Source of the DNA: JAFLCL01 sp964502175
GTDB taxonomy: Bacteria > Myxococcota_A > Polyangia > Polyangiales > Sandaracinaceae
NCBI GenBank assembly: GCA_964502175.1
Contig: CAZCVE010000009.1
Coordinates: 124,001 to 188,000 of the forward strand
Reading direction: 5' to 3'
Length of the DNA: 64,000 nucleotides
The position numbers and the translations under genes were made by a program. Each line of letters starts with the position of its first letter. Position 1 is the stretch's first letter. Under the pieces are notes generated by a model. It worked only from the letters and a program-made list of their open reading frames with translations. It made no database searches and was not told where the DNA came from. This document shows, piece by piece, positions 42,477 through 53,386 of the stretch.

Positions 42477-44151
42477 AGCACGCCCTTGAGGAGCGGGGGC
42501 TCGCCCGGTCCCGCGCGAAAGTCGAGCGGCGGCGCGAGATCGACCACACGCGCGAGCGTCACGCCTGCTCGCTCGGCGCCGGCTCGCGCGTGCGCGCGGA
42601 AGCCCACCTGCGTCATGCGTCGATCGTTGCTCGTGGCGAGCACCGCGCCGCCCTCGGCGACGACCGCGAGCACCTTCGCGAAGAGCCCCACCCAGTCCTT
42701 GCCGCTGGTCCAGCGCGTGCGCTTGGTGGTCGAGAACGTCGGCGGATCGACGCAGACGAGATCGAAGCGCTCACCGCGCTTGGCGAGACGGGTGAGCACG
42801 TCGAACGCGTCGTCGGTGACGAAGCGATGTGCCTCGGGTGTGAAGCCTTCGATGCCATCCGCCGCGAGCGCGAGGTTCTCGCGACCGCGATCCAGCGCGC
42901 GCTGCGCGGCGTCGATCGAGAGCGTGCTGCGCGCGCCGCCCACCGCGGCCGCGACGCTGAACGCGCACGTGTACGAGAAGAGGTTGAGCACCGACTTGCC
43001 GGCAGACATCGCGCGCACGCGCCTCCGGTTCTCGCGCTGATCGAGGAAGAGGCCGGTCGACATGCCATCGCCGAGACGCGCGTGGAACGCGACGCCGTTC
43101 TCGCGAACGACGGTCTCCTCGGGCGCCGGATCGCCTCTCACGGGTGTGCTCGGCGCGTGATCCTCGAGCTCCTTCTTCGATAGGTCCTGCGCCTTCTTGG
43201 GACGCCTCTTGAGGTAGACGCCCGCCGCGCCGAGCGGCGCGAGCGCGTCGAGGATCACGGCCTCGTCGAGCGCGCAGTCGTGGAGGTGAACGACGAGGTG
43301 ATCGCCGTACACGTCGATCGCGAGCCCCGGCACGCCGTCGCCCGACTCCGACACCAGGCGGAACGCCGTGGTCGCCTCGCGGTGGTCGCGCTGCGCGCGC
43401 GCGAACAGATCCGCGCGTCGCTCGATCGCGATCGGCAGCGCGGCGTGCCACGCGTCTTCCGCCGTGAGGCGCCCTTCGACCCACCGCGAGAAGAGCTCGG
43501 GCGCAGGCCGCGTGATCGTGATCGTGCCGCGCTCGGGGTGCGGCAGCGTGATGCCGATCGAGGCGAGCATCAGCCGCGGCGCGCGCGCGCCTCCGTAGAG
43601 CGGATCGCCTGCGATGGAGGCGCTGCGGTGCGCGAGCTGCACGCGGATCTGGTGCGTGCGCCCCGTCTCGAGCTTCACCTCGATCAGCGCGCGTCGCTCC
43701 AGCGTCTGCGTGGCCCGCGCGTGGGCGATCGCGAGCTTGCCGTCGCGACCGCGCGCGACGCTGACGAGGCCGTCGCGCTCGACGAGCAGGTCCTCCATGC
43801 GGCCCGACGGCGCGCGCACCTTCGCACCCAGCGTCACGGCCGCGACGTAGCGCTTCTCGAGCGCGCGCCCCTCGCCTGCGGCGGCCATCGCGCGCTGCGC
43901 CGCCTCCGAGAGCGGAAACGCGATCAGCCCCGACGTCTCCTGATCGAGGCGCGAGAGGACCGCGAGCGGACGCGTCAGGCCGAGGTGGGCCGCGAGCCGC
44001 GTGACGAGCGCGCCCTGCCCGCCCGCCTCGCGCTCGATCGACAGCATCCCCGCCGGCTTGTCGACCACGACGTAGTGAGCGTCGTGATGGACGATCCAGC
44101 GGGGATCGAAGGTCGGCCCCCGAAGCGGCACGCGCTCGGCGCGCGCGCGCA

Positions 44152-44152
<1 letters not shown>
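42299..44152 (-). CDS. Fused RluA-type pseudouridine synthase and RlmI-like rRNA methyltransferase, altered C-terminus
   Basis: 617 aa from the ATG at 44152, which overlaps the helicase stop (TGATG). Residues ~15-235 are an RluA-family pseudouridine synthase with catalytic Asp in VLSRLDQETSGLIAF, plus LETGRTHQIRVQLAH. Residues ~250-560 are a class I SAM methyltransferase of the RlmI/RlmK type: GLFLDQRENRRRVR, NLFSYTCAFSVAAA, SIDAAQRALDRGREN, and VCVDPPTFS as the catalytic motif. A fusion of the two suggests coordinated 23S rRNA modification. The natural C-terminus (PPLLKGVLI) is reached at ~42473; from there the frame reads ~58 residues of antisense GDPD sequence to a stop at 42299. Only a few native residues seem lost, so the enzyme may still work. 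Confidence 0.85.
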
Positions 44153-46797
<2,645 letters not shown>

Positions 46798-46967
46798 TCT
46801 TGTCCCTGGCGAACAAACGAAAAATGCCTCCGCCATCGGCGGAAGCGGCCACGGGGTAGCAGAGCGGCGGTGCCCCGCAAGTCCGAGGAACCTCTCCGAG
46901 TGGTGGGCGCTCGACAGGCCGTGTCGTCGCCCCGCATCCTCGCTGGGTGGGTGATGACGCGCGGACG

Positions 46968-48278
46968 GTGAGCTCAGCGGAGTCGGCGGGCCGCGGCGCG
47001 GCGTTCGCCACGCTGCTCACCCTCGCGGCGCGATTCGGGGTCTCGGTGGTCCTCGGTCGCACGCAGGCAACGCTGCCGGTGGAGGTCGAGCTCGCCTGCT
47101 GCCTCGTCGTTCCCCTCGCCGTGGGCGCGGGACTGACGCTCCTCCTCGCTCCCCCGAAGCATTGCCTCGCCGGAGCGCTGACGGCGGCTCCTTTCGCATA
47201 CGCCGTCGCCGACGGGGTGATCGACGCCCAGATCTCGCGAGCCCTCCCCGAGATGGCACCGATGGCCGAGTCGTTCCTCGTGGGCTGCGGGGCGATGACT
47301 GGGGCGGCGATCGCGCTGGGCGTCCTGTCGCTTGCCCTGCGAGTTGCTCCCACAGCCATCGAAAGGATCGGGCCAGCTGCAGCCGCGCTCAGCTGCTTGA
47401 TGTCCATCGCCGCTGTCGTGTGGGTCGCCAGAGCGCCGGCTGCGCCGGGCCTCGATGTGTGGACCGCGTTCGTCACGCACCTCGACGAGACCGTTCTCGC
47501 CGAGCGCGGCTTCGAGCGTCTCGACGACGATCCACTCACGTTCATCGCGTTGAACCCGCCTCCGTTCTTCGACCGCGCATGGGCATCACGTGTTCCAGAG
47601 CTTCCCCAAGACCGAAGCGAGATCGAATGGCGCGTGCCGAGCGGGCGCGCGCTCGCTCTCGATCGTCTGGGACTGCGGACGTCACGCGACTGGTGCCTCC
47701 TTCATACCGGCGTGCATGTCGTCTTGCTCGAGTCGTCCCGCGGCTTGCTCGTCGTCCGACGCAACGACCGAGGGGTGTGGCGTGCTTGCTCGGACGAGGG
47801 GAGTGACAACCTCGGCCTCAGGGTCTCGCGGGCTCGCTTCGCACGCTACGGAGCGCCCGCGGTGTGTGTATGGATGCTGGCGCTGGGAGCACTCTCGGGC
47901 GCTCTCACACTCGCACTCGCGTGGCGCTCTCATCGCGACGCGTCGTCGATCGAGAGGATGGTCGTGGCAGTCGTCGACGGCGAGGATCGCCACACGGCGC
48001 GACTGAGTGACGGCACCGTCGTTCGCGTCGCGTCGCCCGTCCCGCCGCGTTTTCAGAGCGTGCTCGTCGAACCCCCGCTCAACGCGCCAGAATACCGCGA
48101 CGACGCGCGACCACGAGTCAGTACGTGGGTCGCGGCCCACGAGGGCCGTGCGCCCTTGGTTGAGCAACATCGTCGGCGCGTCGGCGCTCACGTGATGCTG
48201 GCGCTGGTGATCACGGTCTGGCTGGCGCTCCCTGCGATCGCCGCGATCCAGCACGGTTTCGTGCTGTCCTTCGGATGA
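46968..48278 (+). CDS. Membrane protein of unknown function
   Basis: About 436 aa from the GTG at 46968; a GTG at 46947 is also in frame. The first half has five or six hydrophobic segments (AAFATLLTLAARFGVSVVL, ELACCLVVPLAVGAGLTLLL and others). A soluble loop of ~150 residues follows (WRVPSGRALALDRLGLR, LLHTGVHVVLLESSRGLLVV), then a helix near 305-328, a strand-rich stretch and a last helix at the C-terminus. No family is recognised. Codon use is noticeably less G/C-biased than in the flanking genes, so recent acquisition or weak selection is possible. The 170 bp before it, after the divergent helicase gene, show no clear element. Confidence 0.65.
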   Translation: MSSAESAGRGAAFATLLTLAARFGVSVVLGRTQATLPVEVELACCLVVPLAVGAGLTLLLAPPKHCLAGALTAAPFAYAVADGVIDAQISRALPEMAPMAESFLVGCGAMTGAAIALGVLSLALRVAPTAIERIGPAAAALSCLMSIAAVVWVARAPAAPGLDVWTAFVTHLDETVLAERGFERLDDDPLTFIALNPPPFFDRAWASRVPELPQDRSEIEWRVPSGRALALDRLGLRTSRDWCLLHTGVHVVLLESSRGLLVVRRNDRGVWRACSDEGSDNLGLRVSRARFARYGAPAVCVWMLALGALSGALTLALAWRSHRDASSIERMVVAVVDGEDRHTARLSDGTVVRVASPVPPRFQSVLVEPPLNAPEYRDDARPRVSTWVAAHEGRAPLVEQHRRRVGAHVMLALVITVWLALPAIAAIQHGFVLSFG

Positions 48279-48310
48279 CGTGGCGGTTGTTTCGACGACC
48301 GGTTCGGGCC

Positions 48311-48316
48311 TAGCCT
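48311..48316 (+). promoter_or_regulatory. Putative -10 element of a leaderless argJ promoter
   Basis: TAGCCT, nine bases before the argJ ATG at 48326, with no Shine-Dalgarno sequence between. Confidence 0.35.
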
Positions 48317-48325
48317 CCGCGCCCC

Positions 48326-49549
48326 ATGACGTTCTCTGCCGACGCGTTCCTCGACATCGACAAGACCTCGCCGCCGAAGGTTCGCGGCTTTCGCTTCGCG
48401 GGGATCGCGGCGGGGATCAAGAGCAACGGCAAGCCCGATCTGGGCTTGATCGTCGCCGACGAAGACGTCGCGGCGGCAGGCGTCTACACGAAGAACCGGG
48501 TGCGCGCGGCGCCGGTCGAGATCGCGCAGAAGCGCACGCGGAAGGGGCGTCTCCGCGCCGTGCTCGTGAACAGCGGGAACGCGAACGCGTGCACGGGTGA
48601 GCCGGGGCGCAAGGCTGCCCTCGCGTCGACCGCGGCGGTCGCGAAGCGCCTCGGCGTGTCGGCGGACATGGTGGCGCCGGCCTCGACGGGCGTGATCGGC
48701 GCGCTCCTCCCCGCCGACAAGATCATCGACGCGATGCCGCGCCTGCTCGACGCCGTGGACTCGTCGCGCGCGGCCGACTTCGCGCGCGCGATCATGACGA
48801 CCGACCAGTGGCCCAAGGTGGCGACACGCACGCTGAAGATCGGCAAGGAGACCGCGACGGTGCTCGGCATCGCCAAAGGCGCCGGCATGATCCACCCCGA
48901 CATGGCGACGACGCTCGCGTTCGTGGTGACCGACGCGGGCTGCTCGCCGGCGCTGCTCGGCAAGCTCCTCAAGGAGGCCACCGACGCGACGTTCAACGCG
49001 ATCAGCGTCGACGGCGACACGAGCACGAACGACACGATCCTCCTCCTCGCGTCGGGCAAGGCCGGCACGGTGAAGGCGGGCAGCAAGGACGCGAAGGCGC
49101 TGCGCGCCGCGCTCGAAGACGTGCTCGGCGCGCTCGGCCGCAGCATCGTCCACGACGGCGAAGGCGCGGAGCACGTGGTCACCTTCGAGATCTCGGGCGC
49201 GCGCAGCGACGCCGACGCGCGCAAGGCCGCGAAGACGATCGCGACCTCGCCGCTGGTGAAGACGGCGCTCCACGGTGTGGACGCGAACTGGGGACGCATC
49301 CTCGCGGCGGCGGGACGCTCGGGCGCGGTGTTCGATCCCGACGCGGCCGCGATCTCCATCGACGACGTGGCCATCGTGAAGAAGGGCATGCCGATCGGAA
49401 AGGACGCCGAAGCCGCGGCCGCGAAGATCATGGCCGGCCTCGAGTACACGGTGCGCGTCTCGCTGGGACGTGGCCCCGGCAAGGCCCGCTACCTCACCTG
49501 CGACATGGGCAAGAGCTACATCGCGGTGAACGCGAACTACCGCAGCTGA
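48326..49549 (+). CDS. argJ: Glutamate N-acetyltransferase / amino-acid acetyltransferase
   Basis: 407 aa, full length. ArgJ moves the acetyl group of N-acetylornithine to glutamate, which makes arginine synthesis cyclic. It cleaves itself at an Ala-Thr bond, and the new N-terminal Thr is the nucleophile; here it lies in KGAGMIHPDMATTLAFVVTD, with MATT at the cleavage site. Other family blocks present are LVNSGNANACTG, PASTGVIG, ISVDGDTSTNDT and GVDANWGRIL. No other arg genes are close except argS 40 kb away. Cytosolic. Whether it is mono- or bifunctional (also using acetyl-CoA) cannot be told. Confidence 0.96.
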   Translation: MTFSADAFLDIDKTSPPKVRGFRFAGIAAGIKSNGKPDLGLIVADEDVAAAGVYTKNRVRAAPVEIAQKRTRKGRLRAVLVNSGNANACTGEPGRKAALASTAAVAKRLGVSADMVAPASTGVIGALLPADKIIDAMPRLLDAVDSSRAADFARAIMTTDQWPKVATRTLKIGKETATVLGIAKGAGMIHPDMATTLAFVVTDAGCSPALLGKLLKEATDATFNAISVDGDTSTNDTILLLASGKAGTVKAGSKDAKALRAALEDVLGALGRSIVHDGEGAEHVVTFEISGARSDADARKAAKTIATSPLVKTALHGVDANWGRILAAAGRSGAVFDPDAAAISIDDVAIVKKGMPIGKDAEAAAAKIMAGLEYTVRVSLGRGPGKARYLTCDMGKSYIAVNANYRS

Positions 49550-49615
49550 CCCGTCCGTCCGCTGACGCGCCGCGGCATTTGTTGCTGTGTCCCTGTTCCG
49601 CGCGTCGCGCCCTGC

Positions 49616-49621
49616 TACTGT
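49616..49621 (+). promoter_or_regulatory. Putative -10 element of a leaderless promoter
   Basis: TACTGT, six bases before the ATG at 49628, without a Shine-Dalgarno sequence. It may drive the two-gene lipoprotein unit that follows. Confidence 0.4.
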
Positions 49622-49627
49622 CGCGCG

Positions 49628-51544
49628 ATGCAACACCGCGCGGGTCTCGTCGCACTGGGCCTCACGTCTTCTCTCGTGCTGACTTCCGCCGCGGTGATCG
49701 GCTGCGGCGGACCGCCCACAGACATGCCCGACGCAGCCGCGACGCCCGACGCCGCGACGAGCCCGACCGACAGCGGACCGCGTGTCGACTCGCCCGTCGC
49801 GCTGCCCGACGCGCACGTGTCGCCGGACGCGTTCTTCGAGGGCGTGCCGCCGTTCCGCAACCCCGTCGCGACGCCCGACGCCGAGCTCGCGCGCCAGGCG
49901 CTCCGCTTGATGGGCGCGCCCGCCGCGGGTGCGACCGAGGTCTACTGCAACGACTGCCACGGCCTCACGCGGCAGACGATCCGTCACTGGCGCGCGCTGA
50001 GCGACACGGCGCTCTCGAACTGCCTCACGGATCTCGACGTGACGTCGGACGCGTCGGCCGCCGAGATGGTCGCGTGCTTCCGGAACGGTGAGGTCTACGA
50101 CACGTCGCGCGTCGGCATCTTCTCGACCGCCGCCGGTCTGGCGTGGTTCGAGTACGTGTTCCGCCGCGGCGCGGGCGCCGCGTGGGAGACCGAGTACGCC
50201 GCGTTCGTGGAGCGCGCGGCGATGCCCGCGAGCGACAGCGGTCACCCGCCGCTCGATCAGGCGCAGTTCGACATCCTTGCCGAGTGGTTCATCCGCGGCG
50301 TTCCCGGCCTCGACGACGTGCTCCCCGAGGATCCCGCGCCCACCGAGTGCACGCCTGGCGTGTCGGCAGACGTGCGCGCGCACGGCGTGCGCATGGAGAC
50401 CGCAGGCTGGGCACAGCGAAACCGCGACGCGCGCACGCTGATGTTCGGCTGCATGCCGGGCTCGACGTCGCCGGCCGACTGCCTCGCCACCGAGACGCCT
50501 GCCGCGGACACGGTCTACGGCGCCGACTGGGACGTCGTGCCGAGCACCACGCTCCGCGTCCTCTACACGACCGACTACTCGTCGGCCTACTGGACGCGCA
50601 GCTCCGCCGATGGCCGCTTCGTCTCGCACGGCGCCGCGGTGTCCGGCTCCCAGCGCGGCCGCTTCATCGATCTCGCGCGCGACGTCGCCATCCCCGCGTC
50701 GGGCAACTACGACCCGTCGTTCTTCCCCGACAACAGCGGCTTCGTGTTCCACGGATCGCGCGCGTACGTGTGCGAGCAGAGCCTGCTCACGGCCATGCCC
50801 GCGTCGATCTCGTTCATGGAGTCGGCGTGCACGAACAACCGCACGGTCGGCCTCTACGAGCACGTCGCGGCGGGCCTGATGGGCGGCGACTACTGGTCGG
50901 TGCACGGCTCGTTCGTGTCGGACGACGGCGGCCACGAGGCGACGCTCGACGATCCGATGACCGACTTCGGATCGGACTCGCGCACGCGCTTCACGCGCAT
51001 GGTGAACGTCGCCGACGAGGGCTTCACCGTCATGGGCACGACGTCGATCGAGACGCCCTTCGAGGGCGACGCCGTCCTCGCGCCGAGCGGCGAGCTCATC
51101 ATCAACCGCATCGCCGGTCCGGGCGGTCGCCAGCTCGGCTTCGTGATGCGTCAGGTCACGTTCGACACGAGCGGCGGGATGCTGACCGCCGAGGCGCCCG
51201 AGATCGCGCGCTACTGCTTCAACGGTGGCAAGCCCGCGTTCTCCTTCGACGAGCAGTGGATGGTCATCCACCACTACGTCGGCGCCGCGGACGCGGTGGA
51301 GCTCGGCTTCACCGGCCCGAGCGATCCGGCCTTCGCGCCGTACCTCCGCGACGGCGCCGCGAACACGTACCTCGTCGACCTCGCGACGGGCACGCGCACG
51401 CGCCTCACGAACATGCAGCCCGGCCAGTACGCGCTCTTCCCGCACTTCCGCGCCGACGGCTGGATCTACTTCACCGTCCGCACGGCGGGCATGCGCGCGG
51501 AGCACATCGTCGCGAGCGACGCGCTCTTCGCCATCGGTGACTGA
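49628..51544 (+). CDS. Lipoprotein with one c-type heme motif and beta-propeller-like body
   Basis: 638 aa. Lipoprotein signal ending SAAVIGC, then an Asp/Ala/Pro linker. Near residue 105 is EVYCNDCHGLTRQTIRHW, a CxxCH heme-binding motif, followed by a short helical domain with FRNGEVYDTSRVGIFSTAAG, so a cytochrome-c-like unit is likely. The rest (~200-638) is strand-rich with repeating units such as ARDVAIPASGNYDPSFFPDN and MQPGQYALFPHFRADGWIYF, as in TolB/WD40-type propellers. Probably a periplasmic or surface electron-transfer or binding protein. The next lipoprotein gene begins right after its stop, so the two form a unit. Confidence 0.75.
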   Translation: MQHRAGLVALGLTSSLVLTSAAVIGCGGPPTDMPDAAATPDAATSPTDSGPRVDSPVALPDAHVSPDAFFEGVPPFRNPVATPDAELARQALRLMGAPAAGATEVYCNDCHGLTRQTIRHWRALSDTALSNCLTDLDVTSDASAAEMVACFRNGEVYDTSRVGIFSTAAGLAWFEYVFRRGAGAAWETEYAAFVERAAMPASDSGHPPLDQAQFDILAEWFIRGVPGLDDVLPEDPAPTECTPGVSADVRAHGVRMETAGWAQRNRDARTLMFGCMPGSTSPADCLATETPAADTVYGADWDVVPSTTLRVLYTTDYSSAYWTRSSADGRFVSHGAAVSGSQRGRFIDLARDVAIPASGNYDPSFFPDNSGFVFHGSRAYVCEQSLLTAMPASISFMESACTNNRTVGLYEHVAAGLMGGDYWSVHGSFVSDDGGHEATLDDPMTDFGSDSRTRFTRMVNVADEGFTVMGTTSIETPFEGDAVLAPSGELIINRIAGPGGRQLGFVMRQVTFDTSGGMLTAEAPEIARYCFNGGKPAFSFDEQWMVIHHYVGAADAVELGFTGPSDPAFAPYLRDGAANTYLVDLATGTRTRLTNMQPGQYALFPHFRADGWIYFTVRTAGMRAEHIVASDALFAIGD

Positions 51545-53257
51545 GTGCTCGGGCACGGACGAGACGCGCGCGCGGATCTCGTCGCGCTCGCGCTCGTCTC
51601 GACGTGCATCGGGTCTGGCTGCACGCCCCGCGTGACCGAGCCGCCGAGCTGTGAAGAGCTCGGCGTCGCGATCGAGCCGAGCGGTCCGGCGGAGCGACGT
51701 GTGCTCGGCGCGGCGGCGCAGTACGAGGCCGACCCGACGCTCGCCGCGCGGATGGAGGAGCTCTCGTCGTCGCAGCGCGCGCGCCGCGCGGTCGCATGGG
51801 CGGCGATCGCGCGCGTGCTCGCCCCGACCTCGCTCGCGGAGACGACACCCCTCGCAGGCGCGCGCGTCCCGGCCTTCCGCACCTGGTACGACCGCGACGA
51901 CCTCAACGCGATGTTCCAGCACGCGTACGAGGGCATCGGTCGCGATCGTCGCGTGGCGCGCGATGCGTTCACGTCGATCGAGCTCGACGAGACCCTCGCG
52001 TGGAACGTGCGCGCCGTGGACGAGATCGCGGGCTGGACGCCCGAGCGCTTCGAGACCTATGTCGCTGGCCTCCACACGCAGCCGTCGATCGATGGCCTCG
52101 GAGGATTCCGCCGCGTCGCGGTGAGCCCCGACGCCGCGCGACACCTCTTGGCGAGCTACGACGAGCTCACGACCTGCCTCGACGGCGAGCGGCCTGCGCC
52201 GTTCGTCGACGGCCCGCCGAGCGCGCAGCTCGTCGCGCACACGGCCCTCGCGCTCACGCGCTGCCACGAGACCGTCAGCGGCCCGTTCTTCGCCGCGGGC
52301 GGATCGCGCCTCGTGACGCACGTCGAGTCCCCGCAGGCGAGCGATGCGCGCGTGTCGATCCGTGCGTCGGTCGACGGCCTCGTCGGCGACGCGTCGCTCT
52401 GCGAGCGCGCGGCGACGACCGACTGCGAGGTCACCGGACCGGGCGCGTTCTTCGTGGTCGTGCGCGCCGACGCGGAGGACGTGTCCGGCTCGCTCGAGGT
52501 GTCGCTCGAGGAGCCCGAGCGCGTGGCGCCGGGCTGCCTCGCGGGCATGTTCCCGCTCGGCGCGGCGACCGTCGCGGCGCACTGGGAGCGCGCAGACCAA
52601 GGCTTCCCGCTGCCCACGTTCGACACGTCCGCGTCGGGCCTCCGAAGGCGCTTCGACGACGGCAGCTACACGTGGGGCGCCGGCGACGGCGAGGCCGATC
52701 CGGGCCCCGACGCGATCTACACGGTGACGATCCCCGCGGGCCCGACCTATCGGCTCGCCGGCCTCCACATCCGAACGCGAGAGCTCGAGCACTGGCTCAA
52801 CATCACGCTCTGGTGGTCGCCCGACCCGGACACCGACTTCGGCGCGGATCGAGCGCCCGAGGTCGTGGCGCTCGGAGCGCCGTGGTCGTCCTACAAGATG
52901 TGCGTCGCGATCGACTTCGAGGAGCTCGACGACGATCCGGGCGGCGGCTTCGCCGACGTCGCGCCGACGCTCGCGGCCTCTCTCGCGGAGGTGCACGACG
53001 ACGCGAGCTGGTGCTCGAACCCTTACATCGACGCGGCCCCGGGCCTCCTCCGCGGCAACTGCGTCGGCTGTCATCAGCACGCGATGGGCGAGCGCGCGCC
53101 GGGTGAGATCGCGCTCGACGAGGATCGCTTCCCGAACGGTGGCCGCTCGCGCGCGCGGAACAACGAGCCCGCGGACGGATTCTGGAGCGTCGAGATCGGT
53201 GACGACGTCGGCGTGGTGCTGCGCGACACGATCGCCGCGTGGGCGGCAGTGGACTGA
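51545..53257 (+). CDS. Lipoprotein with C-terminal CxxCH heme motif
   Basis: 570 aa with GTG start immediately after the previous stop. Signal LVALALVSTCIGSGC is a lipobox. The body is of unknown fold, with helical parts at ~40-160 and strand-rich parts later (PTYRLAGLHIRTRELEHWLN, WWSPDPDTDFGADRAPEV). Near residue 505 is LRGNCVGCHQHAMGERAPGE, a CxxCH motif with a nearby Met that could be a second heme ligand. It may be the redox partner of the preceding lipoprotein. Its last codons and stop lie in the first copy of a 28-bp tandem duplication. Confidence 0.72.
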   Translation: MLGHGRDARADLVALALVSTCIGSGCTPRVTEPPSCEELGVAIEPSGPAERRVLGAAAQYEADPTLAARMEELSSSQRARRAVAWAAIARVLAPTSLAETTPLAGARVPAFRTWYDRDDLNAMFQHAYEGIGRDRRVARDAFTSIELDETLAWNVRAVDEIAGWTPERFETYVAGLHTQPSIDGLGGFRRVAVSPDAARHLLASYDELTTCLDGERPAPFVDGPPSAQLVAHTALALTRCHETVSGPFFAAGGSRLVTHVESPQASDARVSIRASVDGLVGDASLCERAATTDCEVTGPGAFFVVVRADAEDVSGSLEVSLEEPERVAPGCLAGMFPLGAATVAAHWERADQGFPLPTFDTSASGLRRRFDDGSYTWGAGDGEADPGPDAIYTVTIPAGPTYRLAGLHIRTRELEHWLNITLWWSPDPDTDFGADRAPEVVALGAPWSSYKMCVAIDFEELDDDPGGGFADVAPTLAASLAEVHDDASWCSNPYIDAAPGLLRGNCVGCHQHAMGERAPGEIALDEDRFPNGGRSRARNNEPADGFWSVEIGDDVGVVLRDTIAAWAAVD

Positions 53258-53287
53258 GCTCGCCGCGTGGGCGGCAGTGGACTGAGC
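53232..53287. repeat. Perfect 28-bp tandem duplication
   Basis: Two exact copies, 53232-53259 and 53260-53287. The first contains the last codons (AAWAAVD) and stop of the lipoprotein gene; the second repeats them just downstream. Probably a recent slippage event, since the copies have not diverged. It does not change the protein. Confidence 0.9.
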
Positions 53288-53386
53288 GCGTTCCCGAGCG
53301 CGACCCGCGAGCGCGCGATGGCCTCGTCATCGGACGGCGGCGTTGTCCCCAAGCTCACGGGATCATACGCTGTCTCCCATCGACCC

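Noticed and set aside
48188..53080. A 1630-codon open frame on the minus strand, and many similar long antisense frames
   Set aside because: Arg/Val/His-rich translation without domains, antisense to argJ and two lipoprotein genes. High third-position GC keeps such frames open.
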